DNA of 64,000 bases from Streptomyces aidingensis (GTDB lineage: Bacteria; Actinomycetota; Actinomycetes; Streptomycetales; Streptomycetaceae). Below are positions 1-8,466 of this stretch, piece after piece. Made by a program: the position numbers and the translations under genes. Numbering within the stretch: position 1 is the stretch's first letter; each line of letters starts with the position of its first letter. The notes under the pieces were generated by a model. It saw only the letters and a list, made by a program, of their open reading frames with translations, was not told where the DNA came from and did not search any database. Location: positions 24,751-88,750 of the forward strand of contig NZ_FOLM01000021.1 in assembly GCF_900112355.1 (NCBI RefSeq), in the 5' to 3' direction.

Positions 1-32
1 GTCACCCGGCATCACCGGGCGGCATGCTTGAA

Positions 33-80
33 TCTGAACTTTTAATCCGTTGGTTGTGGGTTCGAGTCCCACACGGCCTA
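33..80 (+). other. 3' remnant of a tRNA-Lys(UUU)-like gene; possible attachment site
   Basis: A perfect T arm is visible (stem gtggg 56-60 and cccac 68-72 around ttcgagt), followed by a 7-nt acceptor 3' strand at 73-79. Upstream, CTTTTAA at 39-45 looks like a Lys anticodon loop. The 5' half does not fit: an acceptor partner aggccgt would be needed near positions 5-12 and is absent, and the anticodon stem pairs poorly. The 3' half of a tRNA gene standing alone is typical of the att scar left by integrative elements that use tRNA genes. A divergent or mis-cut tRNA cannot be excluded because the window begins here. Confidence 0.5.
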
Positions 81-139
81 CGCCTGGACTCGTTGGTAAT
101 TTACTGACGCCACCCCGCTGACCTGCGGATTTATGCAAG

Positions 140-174
140 AGATGGCCCTCCGTCGATCGGGCGGAGGGCCATCT
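140..174. terminator. Strong hairpin terminator
   Basis: A perfect 13-bp inverted repeat (arms 140-152 and 162-174, 9-nt loop) lies between the tRNA-like remnant and the end of the leftward antiporter gene. It is placed to end leftward transcription from the antiporter and any rightward transcription entering from the tRNA side. Confidence 0.75.
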
Positions 175-215
175 GCGTGTTTCTTCCCGGGTGGTGGGGG
201 CGGCTGCCGGGCGGT

Positions 216-1877
216 TCAGGGAGGGGTGCCGGGGTTGTCGTCGTCCCGCTCCGGGGCGAGGAGGCGGCCGAGGGAGCGGGCGGCGTGGGTGGCGGCGTCG
301 GTGAAGGGCTGGAGGACGAGGTCGGTTCCGGCGGCGGCCAGGCGGTGGGCGTCGTGGGCGTTGTGGGCGGTGAGGGCGATCCGGCCGCGGTAGGCGTGGT
401 GGCGCAGCGCGTGCAGCAGGGCGAGGTTGGTCTCCGGCAGGGGGATGGTGCTGATGACGCAGCGGGCCCGGGCCAGGGGGAGGGTTTCGAGGAAGTGGAG
501 ATCCTCGGCGCTGCCGAAGACGGCGGTGATGCCGGGGCGGTCGGTGCGGGCCACACGGTGGGGGTCGAAGTCCACGGCCAGGATGCGGTGGCCGGCGGCG
601 GCGAGGTGGTCGGCGAGTTGTCCGCCGAAGCGGCCCAGGCCGTAGAGGATGACGTCGGCTTCGCGTTGGCGGCCGGTGAGGTCGGGCCGGCGGCTGCCAG
701 TGCGCTCGATGCGGGTGAGCCAGGGTTCCAGCCGGCGGTAGAGGGGGTGGGAGTAGAGGATCAGGTAGGTGGAGCCGCCGATGGTGATCAGGCCCACGAC
801 GGTGATCAGGCTGACGGTGGCGGCGTCGATGTGGCCCAGGGAGAGGCCGAGGGCGGCCAGGATGAGGGAGAACTCCGAGATCTGGGCGACGGTGAGCCCG
901 GCGAGGAAGCCCACCCGCACCGGGTAGCGCATCGCCGTCATGATCACCACCACGATCAGGGGGTTGCCGATCAGGACGAACAGCGAGAAGACCGCGGCCT
1001 CGGCGAGCTGGCCGGCGGCGTCGGTGAACTCCAGGCGGGCGCCCAGCTCCAGGAAGAAGAACAGCAGCAGGAAGTCGCGCAGGCTGACCAGCCGGGCGCC
1101 CAGGGCGTCCCGGTAGGGGGTGGTGGCCAGGGAGACCCCGGCCAGGAAGGCGCCGACCTCGGTGCTGAAGCCGAGCCAGTCGCTGAGCGCGGCCACCGCC
1201 ACGGCGTAGGCCACGCCGAAGAGGACGAGGAGTTCCTGGGAGCGGGCGATGTGGTGCAGCAGCCAGGGCAGCACCCAGCGCATCAGCACGGCGATGCCGG
1301 CCAGCAGTCCCAGCCCTTTGGCGAACACCAGGGCGATGTCCTGGGCGACGCTGTCGCCGGTCTGCCGTCCGAAGGCGGTCAGGGCGATCATCACCAGCAC
1401 CACGACGATGTCCTGCACGATGAGGAAGCCCACCGCGATACGGCCGTGCAGTTGCTCCAGCTCACGCTTGTCGGACAGCAGTTTGACGATGATGATCGTG
1501 GAGGAGAAGGTCAGCGCGACGGCGACATACAGGGCGGTGACGGTGTCCATGCCCAGGCCGAGGCCGATCAGGTAACCGATCACCGAGGTGAACACCACCT
1601 GGCCCAGGCCGGTGGCCACGGCGATGGGCCCGGTGGTGCGGATCAGATGCAGGTCCAGCCGCAGCCCGACCAGGAACAGCAGGATGGCGATGCCGAGCTG
1701 GGCGAGGAGTTCGATGGTGCCGGCCGGCTCCACCCAGTCGGCCCCGGCCGGTCCGGCCAGGATGCCCACGGCGATGAAGGCCACGATCAGCGGCTGCCGC
1801 AGCCGGGTGGCCACCAGTCCGGCCAGGGCGGTCAGCGCCAGAACGGCGGCAAGGAGCGGGAAGTCGTGCAGTTCCAT
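216..1877 (-). CDS. CPA2-family cation/proton antiporter with C-terminal RCK (TrkA-N) domain
   Basis: Predicted Kef-type monovalent cation:H+ antiporter of the plasma membrane, 553 residues. Residues 1 to about 385 form some 12 hydrophobic segments, including the motif QDIVVVLVMI typical of CPA2 exchangers. After a short basic linker, a Rossmann RCK domain begins near residue 410 with the nucleotide-binding signature GLGRFGG and an acidic end to the second strand (AVDFD). No separate TrkA-C domain follows. It starts at ATG 1877 and is divergent from the khtT/khtU-like pair, so two potassium/proton exchange systems share one region. Substrate (K+ or Na+) is inferred from the family only. Confidence 0.88.
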   Translation of the reverse strand: MELHDFPLLAAVLALTALAGLVATRLRQPLIVAFIAVGILAGPAGADWVEPAGTIELLAQLGIAILLFLVGLRLDLHLIRTTGPIAVATGLGQVVFTSVIGYLIGLGLGMDTVTALYVAVALTFSSTIIIVKLLSDKRELEQLHGRIAVGFLIVQDIVVVLVMIALTAFGRQTGDSVAQDIALVFAKGLGLLAGIAVLMRWVLPWLLHHIARSQELLVLFGVAYAVAVAALSDWLGFSTEVGAFLAGVSLATTPYRDALGARLVSLRDFLLLFFFLELGARLEFTDAAGQLAEAAVFSLFVLIGNPLIVVVIMTAMRYPVRVGFLAGLTVAQISEFSLILAALGLSLGHIDAATVSLITVVGLITIGGSTYLILYSHPLYRRLEPWLTRIERTGSRRPDLTGRQREADVILYGLGRFGGQLADHLAAAGHRILAVDFDPHRVARTDRPGITAVFGSAEDLHFLETLPLARARCVISTIPLPETNLALLHALRHHAYRGRIALTAHNAHDAHRLAAAGTDLVLQPFTDAATHAARSLGRLLAPERDDDNPGTPP

Positions 1878-1900
1878 GACGGCGGCCGTTCACGGTCGGG

Positions 1901-1946
1901 GCAGAGGCAGAGGCAGAGGCAGAGGCAGAGGCAGAGGCAGAAGCAG
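1901..1946. repeat. Hexanucleotide tandem repeat (GCAGAG)n
   Basis: Six perfect GCAGAG units, one imperfect unit and a partial unit lie just upstream of the leftward antiporter start (1877), inside the divergent promoter region. Such arrays can change length by slippage, and here that would change promoter or leader spacing. Confidence 0.9.
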
Positions 1947-2072
1947 GGCCGGAGCCGTCCCGTGGCGGCGACGCCTGACGCCACGGCGTGACCTGGGGCA
2001 TTGTCCCGGCAGCCGGGGGTGACGGAGGATGGGGCCGGGACCAGCCGGGAAAATGGAACGAGGAGGCGGGCT

Positions 2073-2558
2073 GTGTCGGCTCCGCGGATGAGCACCACGC
2101 CCCTGCCGGGTATCGGTGTGCGCTACGACTTCAGCACCAGGGAGCACCGCCACCTTTCGGTGATAGCGCACCGGGACGGCTCGCGCACGCTGAATGCCTA
2201 TCGGGCGGACGATCCGGACGCCTGCGCCCTGGCCCTGCATCTGAGCGAGACCGAGACGGCCTCGCTGATCGACGCGCTGATGCCGGAGCATCACAATCCG
2301 GGCCTGCTGTCCACCATCGATCTGGGCCTGGTGGCCGAGCGGATCGAGCTCGGCTCCGCTTCGCGCTGGAACGGCCGGCTGCTGGGCGACACCAGGATGC
2401 GCACCGAGACCGGTGCCTCGGTCGTGGCGGTGCTGCGCCGGTCCGGGGCGGTCCCTTCCCCGGCCCCGGATTTCCGGCTGGCGGGCGGGGATGTGCTGAT
2501 CGTCATCGGTACCCGTGAGGGTGTGGACGCCGCCGCCGCGATCCTGGGCCGGGAGTGA
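2073..2558 (+). CDS. khtT: KhtT-like regulatory subunit with RCK_C domain
   Basis: 161-residue soluble protein. The C-terminal 75 residues form a TrkA-C/RCK_C fold (SVVAVLRRSGAVPSPAPDFR..GGDVLIVIGT), the domain with which KhtT binds c-di-AMP or nucleotides to gate its partner antiporter in Bacillus. The N-terminal half resembles the small KhtT N domain (IGVRYDF start). The start chosen is GTG 2073 because AGGAGG at 2061-2066 lies 6 nt upstream; ATG 2088 is the alternative. The gene ends 4 nt before the next start, so it is co-translated with the antiporter. The assignment rests on domain content and pairing. Confidence 0.8.
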   Translation: MSAPRMSTTPLPGIGVRYDFSTREHRHLSVIAHRDGSRTLNAYRADDPDACALALHLSETETASLIDALMPEHHNPGLLSTIDLGLVAERIELGSASRWNGRLLGDTRMRTETGASVVAVLRRSGAVPSPAPDFRLAGGDVLIVIGTREGVDAAAAILGRE

Positions 2559-2562
2559 GCGG

Positions 2563-3798
2563 GTGCACTCCACGGTCATTCTCATCGAGTTCGGTGCCAT
2601 CATCCTCGGCCTGGGTCTGCTGGGCCGGTTCGCCGGCCGGCTCGGGCTTTCTCCCATACCGCTGTATCTGCTGGCCGGGCTGGCCTTCGGCGAGGGAGGT
2701 CTGCTGCCGCTGGGCGCGAGCGAGGAGTTTGTCGCCATCGGCGCCGAGATCGGCGTGATCCTGCTGCTGCTGATGCTGGGCCTGGAGTACACGGCCGCGG
2801 ATCTGGTGGGCAACCTCAAGGCCCAGTACCCGGCCGGTCTGGTGGACATGGCGCTGAACGCCCTTCCCGGGGCGGCGATGGCGCTGCTGCTGGGCTGGGG
2901 GCCGGTGGCCGCCGTGGTGCTGGCCGGGGTGACCTGGATCTCGTCCTCCGGGGTCATCGCCAAGGTGCTGGCGGATCTGGGCCGGCTGGGCAACCGGGAG
3001 ACGCCGGTGATCCTGTCCATCCTGGTGATGGAGGACCTGGCCATGGCCGTGTATCTGCCGATCCTGACGGCCCTGCTGGCCGGGACCGGCTGGGTGGCCG
3101 GCGGGCTGACGCTGGCCGTCGCGCTGAGCGTGGCCGGTCTGGTGCTGTTCGCCGCGGTCCGCTACGGCCGGGTCATCTCCCGCTTCGTCTCCAGCGACGA
3201 CCCGGAGAAGCTGCTGCTGGTGGTGCTCGGGCTGACGCTGCTGGTGGCCGGGATCGCCCAGCAGCTTCAGGTGTCCGCCGCGGTCGGTGCCTTCCTGGTC
3301 GGCATCGCGCTGTCCGGTGAGGTGGCCGAGGGGGCGCACACCCTGCTCTCCCCGCTGCGGGATCTGTTCGCCGCGGTGTTCTTCGTCTTCTTCGGCCTGC
3401 ACACCGATCCGGCCAGTATTCCGCCGGTGCTGCTGCCCGCTCTGGCCCTGGCCGTGCTCACCGCAGGCACGAAGGTCGCCACCGGTTACTGGGCCGCCCG
3501 GCGGGCCCGCGTCTCCGCCCGGGGACGCTGGCGGGCCGGTGGCGCGCTGGTGGCCCGCGGCGAGTTCTCCATCGTCATCGCCGGCCTGGCCGTGACCGCC
3601 GGGATCGAGCCCGCGCTCGGGCCGCTGGCCACCGCCTATGTCCTCATCCTGGTGATCGCCGGCCCGCTCACCGCCCGCTGGACGGAGCCCCTGGCCCGGC
3701 GCCTGGCCGAACGGCGCCGCGCCCGCACGCCGGGGGACCCGGCCCACGGCCGGCCCGCCGCCGAGGAGGCGACCGAGCCGGCCCCGGTCCCCGACTGA
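2563..3798 (+). CDS. khtU: KhtU-like cation/proton antiporter
   Basis: 411-residue integral membrane CPA2 exchanger, about 12 hydrophobic segments, without an RCK domain of its own; that function is supplied by the preceding khtT-like gene. The family features LLLLMLGLEY and SSSGVIAKVLADL near the middle match K+(Na+)/H+ antiporters. Start GTG 2563 follows the khtT stop by 4 nt and has GGGAG 7 nt upstream. The C-terminus is a Pro/Glu/Ala-rich tail without structure. Likely role: potassium or sodium efflux in pH or turgor control under the control of the adjacent regulatory subunit. Confidence 0.85.
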   Translation: MHSTVILIEFGAIILGLGLLGRFAGRLGLSPIPLYLLAGLAFGEGGLLPLGASEEFVAIGAEIGVILLLLMLGLEYTAADLVGNLKAQYPAGLVDMALNALPGAAMALLLGWGPVAAVVLAGVTWISSSGVIAKVLADLGRLGNRETPVILSILVMEDLAMAVYLPILTALLAGTGWVAGGLTLAVALSVAGLVLFAAVRYGRVISRFVSSDDPEKLLLVVLGLTLLVAGIAQQLQVSAAVGAFLVGIALSGEVAEGAHTLLSPLRDLFAAVFFVFFGLHTDPASIPPVLLPALALAVLTAGTKVATGYWAARRARVSARGRWRAGGALVARGEFSIVIAGLAVTAGIEPALGPLATAYVLILVIAGPLTARWTEPLARRLAERRRARTPGDPAHGRPAAEEATEPAPVPD

Positions 3799-3818
3799 AT
3801 CCGCCGGGGACCCGGCGC

Positions 3819-3849
3819 CCGGCCGGGCTGCTGTCGCCTCCCCGGCCGG
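3819..3849 (+). terminator. Hairpin terminator after the antiporter pair
   Basis: CCGGCCGGG at 3819-3827 pairs perfectly with CCCGGCCGG at 3841-3849 across a 13-nt loop, 20 nt past the antiporter stop. There is no U-tract, which is usual for this GC range. Confidence 0.5.
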
Positions 3850-4248
3850 CCGGCGATGTCTGCCGCCTCCGGCGGTGGTGGGACGGCGGGATAGGTGAAC
3901 GCGACATACGGTTGATCTGACGCGAAAGACTCCCCGGGACGGTGGGAGGTCGCCTAGGTTGTCCGGATCGGACGGGAACGGACCGGGAACGGCCGGGAAC
4001 GGACGAGATGGGACCGGATGCGCCGGGACCGTCCGGCCGTCCGGTCACCGGGCCGGCGACCCGCGGGGGAGCGTGACCGCGAGTGCGAGCGGAGGTGGCA
4101 GACGGCCGTGCCGGACGCCAGAGGCGGCAGTGCGGGCGGAACGGGCGAACCGGGCGGCGCGGCCCGCACCCCGCCCCCCGTTCCCTCCCTGCACCCATCC
4201 GCCCGCCACGGGGAGCCGCAGCCGCGGGACGCCCGGGGCGGGCACCGG
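3850..4248 (+). other. Intergenic region upstream of the sensor phosphatase
   Basis: About 400 nt without a convincing gene. Positions 3972-4010 hold imperfect copies of GGGAACGG. The open frame of the next gene extends to an ATG at 4018, but residues encoded by 4018-4248 are Arg/Gly/Pro-rich and unlike the family, so I treat it as leader. No clear promoter hexamers were recognised. Confidence 0.4.
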
Positions 4249-7215
4249 ATGCGGCTGAACCTGCTCGCGGCGGTGGACGAGGACCGCCGGGACGCCGAGG
4301 TGGTGCTCACCGCCCTCCAGCAGGCCGTGGCCGGGCTGAACGGCCTGGGCGGCATGGTGCATCTGCCGGGCGGCGGCATGGCCGGCGCCCTCTACATGGT
4401 CGTCGCCAGCGGCCTGCCGGAGCCGCTGACCCGGCCGTGGCTGGTCATCCCGGTGCGCGGCGCCAACCCGCCCGGCCGCGCCGCCCGCAGGAACACCGCC
4501 GTCTGGCGGCCGGAGTTCGGCCCGCCGGACCCGTTCCCCGGCCGGGAGCAGGCCGCCCGCTGGCCCGTCGCGCTGACCGCCGGCGTCGGCCATCTCGCCG
4601 TGCCCGTCCCGGTCGCCCCCCGTCGGCGCGGCGCGCTGTCCGTGCTCTGCGCCGCGGACGACGAGCCGGGGCCGGCCGGCCGTGCCCTGCTCACGGACGT
4701 CGTCGCCTGGATGGCGGACCGGCTGCGGCCGTCCCGGGCCGTCGGTCCGTCCCCCGCGCTGCTGCGCGCCCTGGAGCACGGCGGCACCGAGGACGGGCCG
4801 CCCGAGGGGCTCACCGCCGGGCCGGCGGATGTGCCCTCCACCGGCTACACCTGGGATCTGCGCACCGGCGCGATCACCTCCGACCGGCCCATCGCCGAGG
4901 TGCTGACCGGCATCGACCCCGATGTGCAGCGCGGCGGCATCGAGGCATGGACGGAGCTGATCCACCCGGACGATCTGCCCCGGGTGCTGACCGGCTTCGA
5001 CGAGGGCCTGCGCCAGCGCGGCGGCTTCCAGACCGAGTACCGGATGCGCCGCCACGACGGCGGCTACCTGTGGGTGGAGAGCCACGCCCGGACGGTCACC
5101 GACGCCGCCGGCGAGCCGGTCGGGGTGGTCGGCACGCTGTGGGACAGCACCGAGGTGCATGCCGCCGCCGAGTCCGTCGGCCGGGCGCTGCGGCACATGA
5201 GTGACGGTTTCCTCGCCCTGGACTCCGACTGGCGGATCGGCTTCCTCAATCACGCCGCGGAGCGGCTGCTGGGCTCCTCCGGCGAGCTGGGCGGGGCGCT
5301 GCTGTGGGACGTTCCCGCGGTGCGCGCCGTGCCCGGCCTGGAGAAGCGGTGCCGGGCCGCCGCCGCCGAGGGCCGTCCGGCCGGCTTCGACGTGCCCTGG
5401 CCGGACGGCGCCTCCTGGTACCACCTGCGCCTGGTCCCGGTGCCCGGGGGCCTGACCCTGTACATCACCGACATCACCGAGCGGCGGCTCCGCGAGTCCG
5501 AGCGGGCCGCGGCGGAGCGGGCCGCCTCCGAGCGGTCCGCCCTGGTGCAGCGGGTGACCCGGGGGCTGGCCGAGGCGGTCACCGCCCAGGACGTGGTCAG
5601 GGCGGTGGCGGACGGCATGCTGGCCCCGTTCGGGGCCACCGGCCTGGTGGTGATGGTGGTGGTCGGCGACCGGCTGGCCGTGGTCGGCTCGCGCGGTTAT
5701 CCGGAGAGCTTCACCGAGCTGCTGAACGGCCAGCGGGTGTCCGAGCACACCAGCGCCCCGGCCGGGGAGGCGCTGCGCACCCGCACCGCGTTCTTCGTCT
5801 CCTCCCCGGAGGAGTTCCGGGCCCGCTGGCCGAAGGCCGCCGAACTGATCCACAAGGGCGGCAAGCAGAGCTGGGCGTTTCTGCCGCTGGCGGTCTCCGG
5901 CCGGGAGATCGGCACGGCGGTGATCTCCTTCGACCGCCCGCGGGTGCTGGAGGAGGACGAGCGCACCCTGCTGATCGCGCTGAGCGGCCTGAGCGCGCAG
6001 GCCCTGGACCGGGCCAGGCTGTACGACGAGACCACCACCCGGGCCCGTACCCTCCAGCGCAGCCTGCTGCCGCGGGTGCTGCCGGAACTGCCCGCGGTCA
6101 CCGCGGCTGCCCGCTACCAGCCCGCCGCGCAGGGGGAGGACGTCGGCGGGGACTGGTACGACCTGATCCCGCTCTCCGCCGACCGGGTGGCGCTGGTGAT
6201 CGGCGATGTCATGGGCCACGGCATGGCCGAGGCCGCCACCATGGGGCGGCTGCGGACGGCGGTGCGCACCCTGTCGGAGCTGGAGCTGCCGCCCGACGAG
6301 GTGCTGGGCCATCTCAACGAGATCGTCGGCGAGCTCGGCGAGGACGCCCTCGCGACCTGCCTGTACGGGGTCTACGACCCGGTGACGCGGCGGCTGGAGT
6401 ACGCCAGCGCCGGTCATCCGCCGCCGGCCGTAGCGGGCCCGGACTCCGCGGTCACCTTCCCCTCCGGGATTCCCGATCCGCCGCTGGGGGTGGCCGCCCC
6501 GCCGTTCGAGACCGTGGTCACCGAGCTGCCCGCCGACAGCCTGCTCGCCCTGTACACCGACGGTCTGGTGGAGTCCCCGGGCCGGGACATCGACCGGGGC
6601 ATGGAGCTGCTGGCCGGCACGCTGTCCGCGGCGGTCGCCGCGGGCCGGGCCGGCTCCCCGGGCCCGGCGGCCCCGGCGGGCTCGGCGGGGAAGCTGGAAG
6701 AGCTGTGCGCCACGGTCACCTCCGCCCTGCTGCCCGCCCACGGCGAGCTGCTGGACGACGCCGCCCTGCTGCTGGCCCGCACCCACCCGCTGCCCGCGGA
6801 GAGCATCGCCGAGTGGCCGCTGCCGGAGCATCCGATGGCGGCCGGCCGGGCCCGGGAGCTGGTGCGCGAACAGCTCACCGCCTGGGGGCTGGGCCGGGAG
6901 GAACTGATCATGACGACCGAGCTGGTGGTCAGCGAACTGGTCGGCAATGTGATCCGGCATGCCCGCGGCCCCATCCGGCTGCGGATGCTGCGCAGCCGCA
7001 CGCTGATCTGCGAGGTCTCCGACGCCAGCCTGACCACCCCGCACATCCGGCACGCCTCGGCGACCGACGAGGGCGGGCGCGGCCTCCAGCTCGTCGCCGC
7101 GCTCTCCCAGCGCTGGGGCACCCGCCACAACCCGTCCGGCAAGTCCATCTGGACCGAGCAGCCGCTGCCCGGCACCGCCGCACCGCAGGGCGCGACGGCG
7201 CCGGGCAGCGGCTGA
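4249..7215 (+). CDS. Multidomain PAS/GAF/PP2C (SpoIIE) phosphatase with C-terminal serine-kinase-like ATPase
   Basis: 988-residue cytoplasmic signalling protein of a type abundant in Streptomyces. An N-terminal sensory region begins MRLNLLAAVDED. A PAS fold spans about 200-305 (GYTWDLRTGAITSD..IHPDDL..GYLWVES), a second PAS about 310-415, and a GAF domain about 430-585. A SpoIIE/PP2C phosphatase follows at about 600-820 (GGDWYDLIPL, IGDVMGHG, YTDGLVE) and a GHKL ATPase at about 855-970 (ELVVSELVGNVIRH, DEGGRGLQLVAAL). Such proteins dephosphorylate and rephosphorylate anti-sigma antagonists in sigma-B-like stress switches. ATG 4249 is chosen because family homology starts there; an in-frame ATG at 4018 adds only low-complexity residues. 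Confidence 0.88.
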   Translation: MRLNLLAAVDEDRRDAEVVLTALQQAVAGLNGLGGMVHLPGGGMAGALYMVVASGLPEPLTRPWLVIPVRGANPPGRAARRNTAVWRPEFGPPDPFPGREQAARWPVALTAGVGHLAVPVPVAPRRRGALSVLCAADDEPGPAGRALLTDVVAWMADRLRPSRAVGPSPALLRALEHGGTEDGPPEGLTAGPADVPSTGYTWDLRTGAITSDRPIAEVLTGIDPDVQRGGIEAWTELIHPDDLPRVLTGFDEGLRQRGGFQTEYRMRRHDGGYLWVESHARTVTDAAGEPVGVVGTLWDSTEVHAAAESVGRALRHMSDGFLALDSDWRIGFLNHAAERLLGSSGELGGALLWDVPAVRAVPGLEKRCRAAAAEGRPAGFDVPWPDGASWYHLRLVPVPGGLTLYITDITERRLRESERAAAERAASERSALVQRVTRGLAEAVTAQDVVRAVADGMLAPFGATGLVVMVVVGDRLAVVGSRGYPESFTELLNGQRVSEHTSAPAGEALRTRTAFFVSSPEEFRARWPKAAELIHKGGKQSWAFLPLAVSGREIGTAVISFDRPRVLEEDERTLLIALSGLSAQALDRARLYDETTTRARTLQRSLLPRVLPELPAVTAAARYQPAAQGEDVGGDWYDLIPLSADRVALVIGDVMGHGMAEAATMGRLRTAVRTLSELELPPDEVLGHLNEIVGELGEDALATCLYGVYDPVTRRLEYASAGHPPPAVAGPDSAVTFPSGIPDPPLGVAAPPFETVVTELPADSLLALYTDGLVESPGRDIDRGMELLAGTLSAAVAAGRAGSPGPAAPAGSAGKLEELCATVTSALLPAHGELLDDAALLLARTHPLPAESIAEWPLPEHPMAAGRARELVREQLTAWGLGREELIMTTELVVSELVGNVIRHARGPIRLRMLRSRTLICEVSDASLTTPHIRHASATDEGGRGLQLVAALSQRWGTRHNPSGKSIWTEQPLPGTAAPQGATAPGSG

Positions 7216-7321
7216 GCAGGCCCGTGGGAGTCGGCGGGCGGCGGTCCTCCTGGCCGGCGGCCGATGGCATGCCGGAACAGCTCGCCCCGCCACTGCTTGC
7301 CGGCCGCGGGGGAGGAGCGGG

Positions 7322-7972
7322 TCAGCGGCGCGGGGCGGCCGTGGTCCGGCGGACGATCAGGCGGTCGATGGAGTGCGTGTGGCGCACGCCGTTCTCGTGC
7401 TCGTCGTCGTAGATGTAGCTGCGGGCGCGGACGGTTTCCCAGCCGTCGGCGAAGTGCTCGCGCACCTCGCCGCTGTCGGGCGGCGGATCGGGCATCAGCG
7501 GGCGCAGGTCCCCGGGGATGGGCACGGCGGCGTTGAACGAGGCCAGCGCCAGCATGCCGCCGTCCGGGCGGACCCAGGAGGTCAGGCTGCGGTAGACGGC
7601 CAGCCGTGCGGCGCGGTCCAGGAAGTGGGTCACGCCGTAGCAGATGACCAGGTCGTAGCCGGTGCTCCGGCCGGGGTCGGTGGCGCGCAGATCGCCGTTC
7701 CAGATCCGGACGTCGGCCTCGCGGGCCAGCGGGGCGAGCAGCTCCCGGGTGGCGCGGACGCCTTCCCGGTCGGTGTCGAAGCCGTGCAGGACGGTGGCGC
7801 CGGCGGTGGCGAACGGGACCAGATTGCGTCCCCAGCCGCAGCCCGCGTCCAGCACCGAGGAGAAGGGGTGCGCGCGGGCCAGCTCCGCCAGTTCGGAGCT
7901 GGGTGCCGCACCGCCGCGCGCCGGATTCCAGACCTCGCGCCGCCCGCCGTGCCCGGCCGTCCCCGTTCCCAT
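7322..7972 (-). CDS. Class I SAM-dependent methyltransferase
   Basis: 216 residues. Motif I is VLDAGCGWGRN near residue 43; an acidic residue ending strand 2 (HGFDTD), motif II (VRIWNGDL) and DLVICYGVTHFLD follow as expected for the Rossmann methyltransferase fold. The substrate cannot be told from sequence; it resembles small-molecule or tellurite-resistance-type (TehB-like) methyltransferases. Start ATG 7972 is preceded by AGAGGGGA about 6 nt upstream. The longer open frame runs through a pentamer repeat and is not used. It is divergent from the small gene at 8097. Confidence 0.8.
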   Translation of the reverse strand: MGTGTAGHGGRREVWNPARGGAAPSSELAELARAHPFSSVLDAGCGWGRNLVPFATAGATVLHGFDTDREGVRATRELLAPLAREADVRIWNGDLRATDPGRSTGYDLVICYGVTHFLDRAARLAVYRSLTSWVRPDGGMLALASFNAAVPIPGDLRPLMPDPPPDSGEVREHFADGWETVRARSYIYDDEHENGVRHTHSIDRLIVRRTTAAPRR

Positions 7973-7982
7973 CCCGTCCCCT

Positions 7983-8002
7983 CTCCGCTCCGCTCCGCTC
8001 CG
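7983..8002. repeat. Pentanucleotide tandem repeat (CTCCG)4
   Basis: Four perfect CTCCG units lie just upstream of the methyltransferase Shine-Dalgarno site on the complementary strand, within its 5' leader. Confidence 0.85.
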
Positions 8003-8096
8003 CTCTCCGGTTCGCTTCTCCCGTACCCGGTCCTCCCGCGGCGGACGCGTGGCCGCCGGGCGTGTCAAAGCCATGGCCAGGTAATCGAACGAATGT

Positions 8097-8456
8097 ATGA
8101 TTCTGGATGTGGTGGACGACGACGACTTCTCCTTCCCGGGCGACCTGCTCGCGGCGCAGCGGCGGCTCAGCGCCGCCGAGGCGGAGCATGTCGCGCTCTG
8201 CCGGGCCCTGCCCTCGCGGGCCCGGACGGCGGCCGCCCGGCGCCGCGCCGCGGCGGGCGGAGTGCCCGCCGAAGGAATACGCGACCAGGCCGAACAGGAA
8301 CGCCGCATCCGGGCCCGGGTGCTGGAGCTGGCCGAGCGGGTGCACGGCCACCCCTACTGGGACACCCTCCCGCCCGCCGAGCGGGCCGCCGCCCGCGGCG
8401 CCCTCGGCCGCCGGACGAGCGGCGGCACGCCGGCCCCCGCCACTCTCGCCGCCTGA
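8097..8456 (+). CDS. Small conserved-type hypothetical protein
   Basis: 119 residues, acidic start (ILDVVDDDDF) then helical and Arg/Ala/Glu-rich, with a central stretch AAQRRLSAAEAEHVALCRALPS. No signal peptide, membrane segment or known catalytic motif. Codon use is typical of coding DNA here (GC-rich third positions throughout). It looks like a short DNA- or protein-binding helical protein, but I cannot name a family. It ends 10 nt before the convergent LysR gene. Confidence 0.6.
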   Translation: MILDVVDDDDFSFPGDLLAAQRRLSAAEAEHVALCRALPSRARTAAARRRAAAGGVPAEGIRDQAEQERRIRARVLELAERVHGHPYWDTLPPAERAAARGALGRRTSGGTPAPATLAA

Positions 8457-8466
8457 GCGCGGCGGC

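Noticed and set aside
177..1991. 604-codon open frame on the plus strand
   Set aside because: It is the shadow of the antiporter gene: composition is Gly/Asp/Gln-rich repetitive and it lies opposite a well-supported membrane transporter.
4018..4248. N-terminal extension of the sensor phosphatase from ATG 4018
   Set aside because: The added residues are Arg/Gly/Pro-rich low complexity with no family similarity; MRLNLLAAVDED at 4249 is the natural start.
4045..7293. 1082-codon open frame opposite the sensor phosphatase
   Set aside because: Shadow frame with Gly/Arg/His-rich composition and no domain; high GC keeps antisense frames open.
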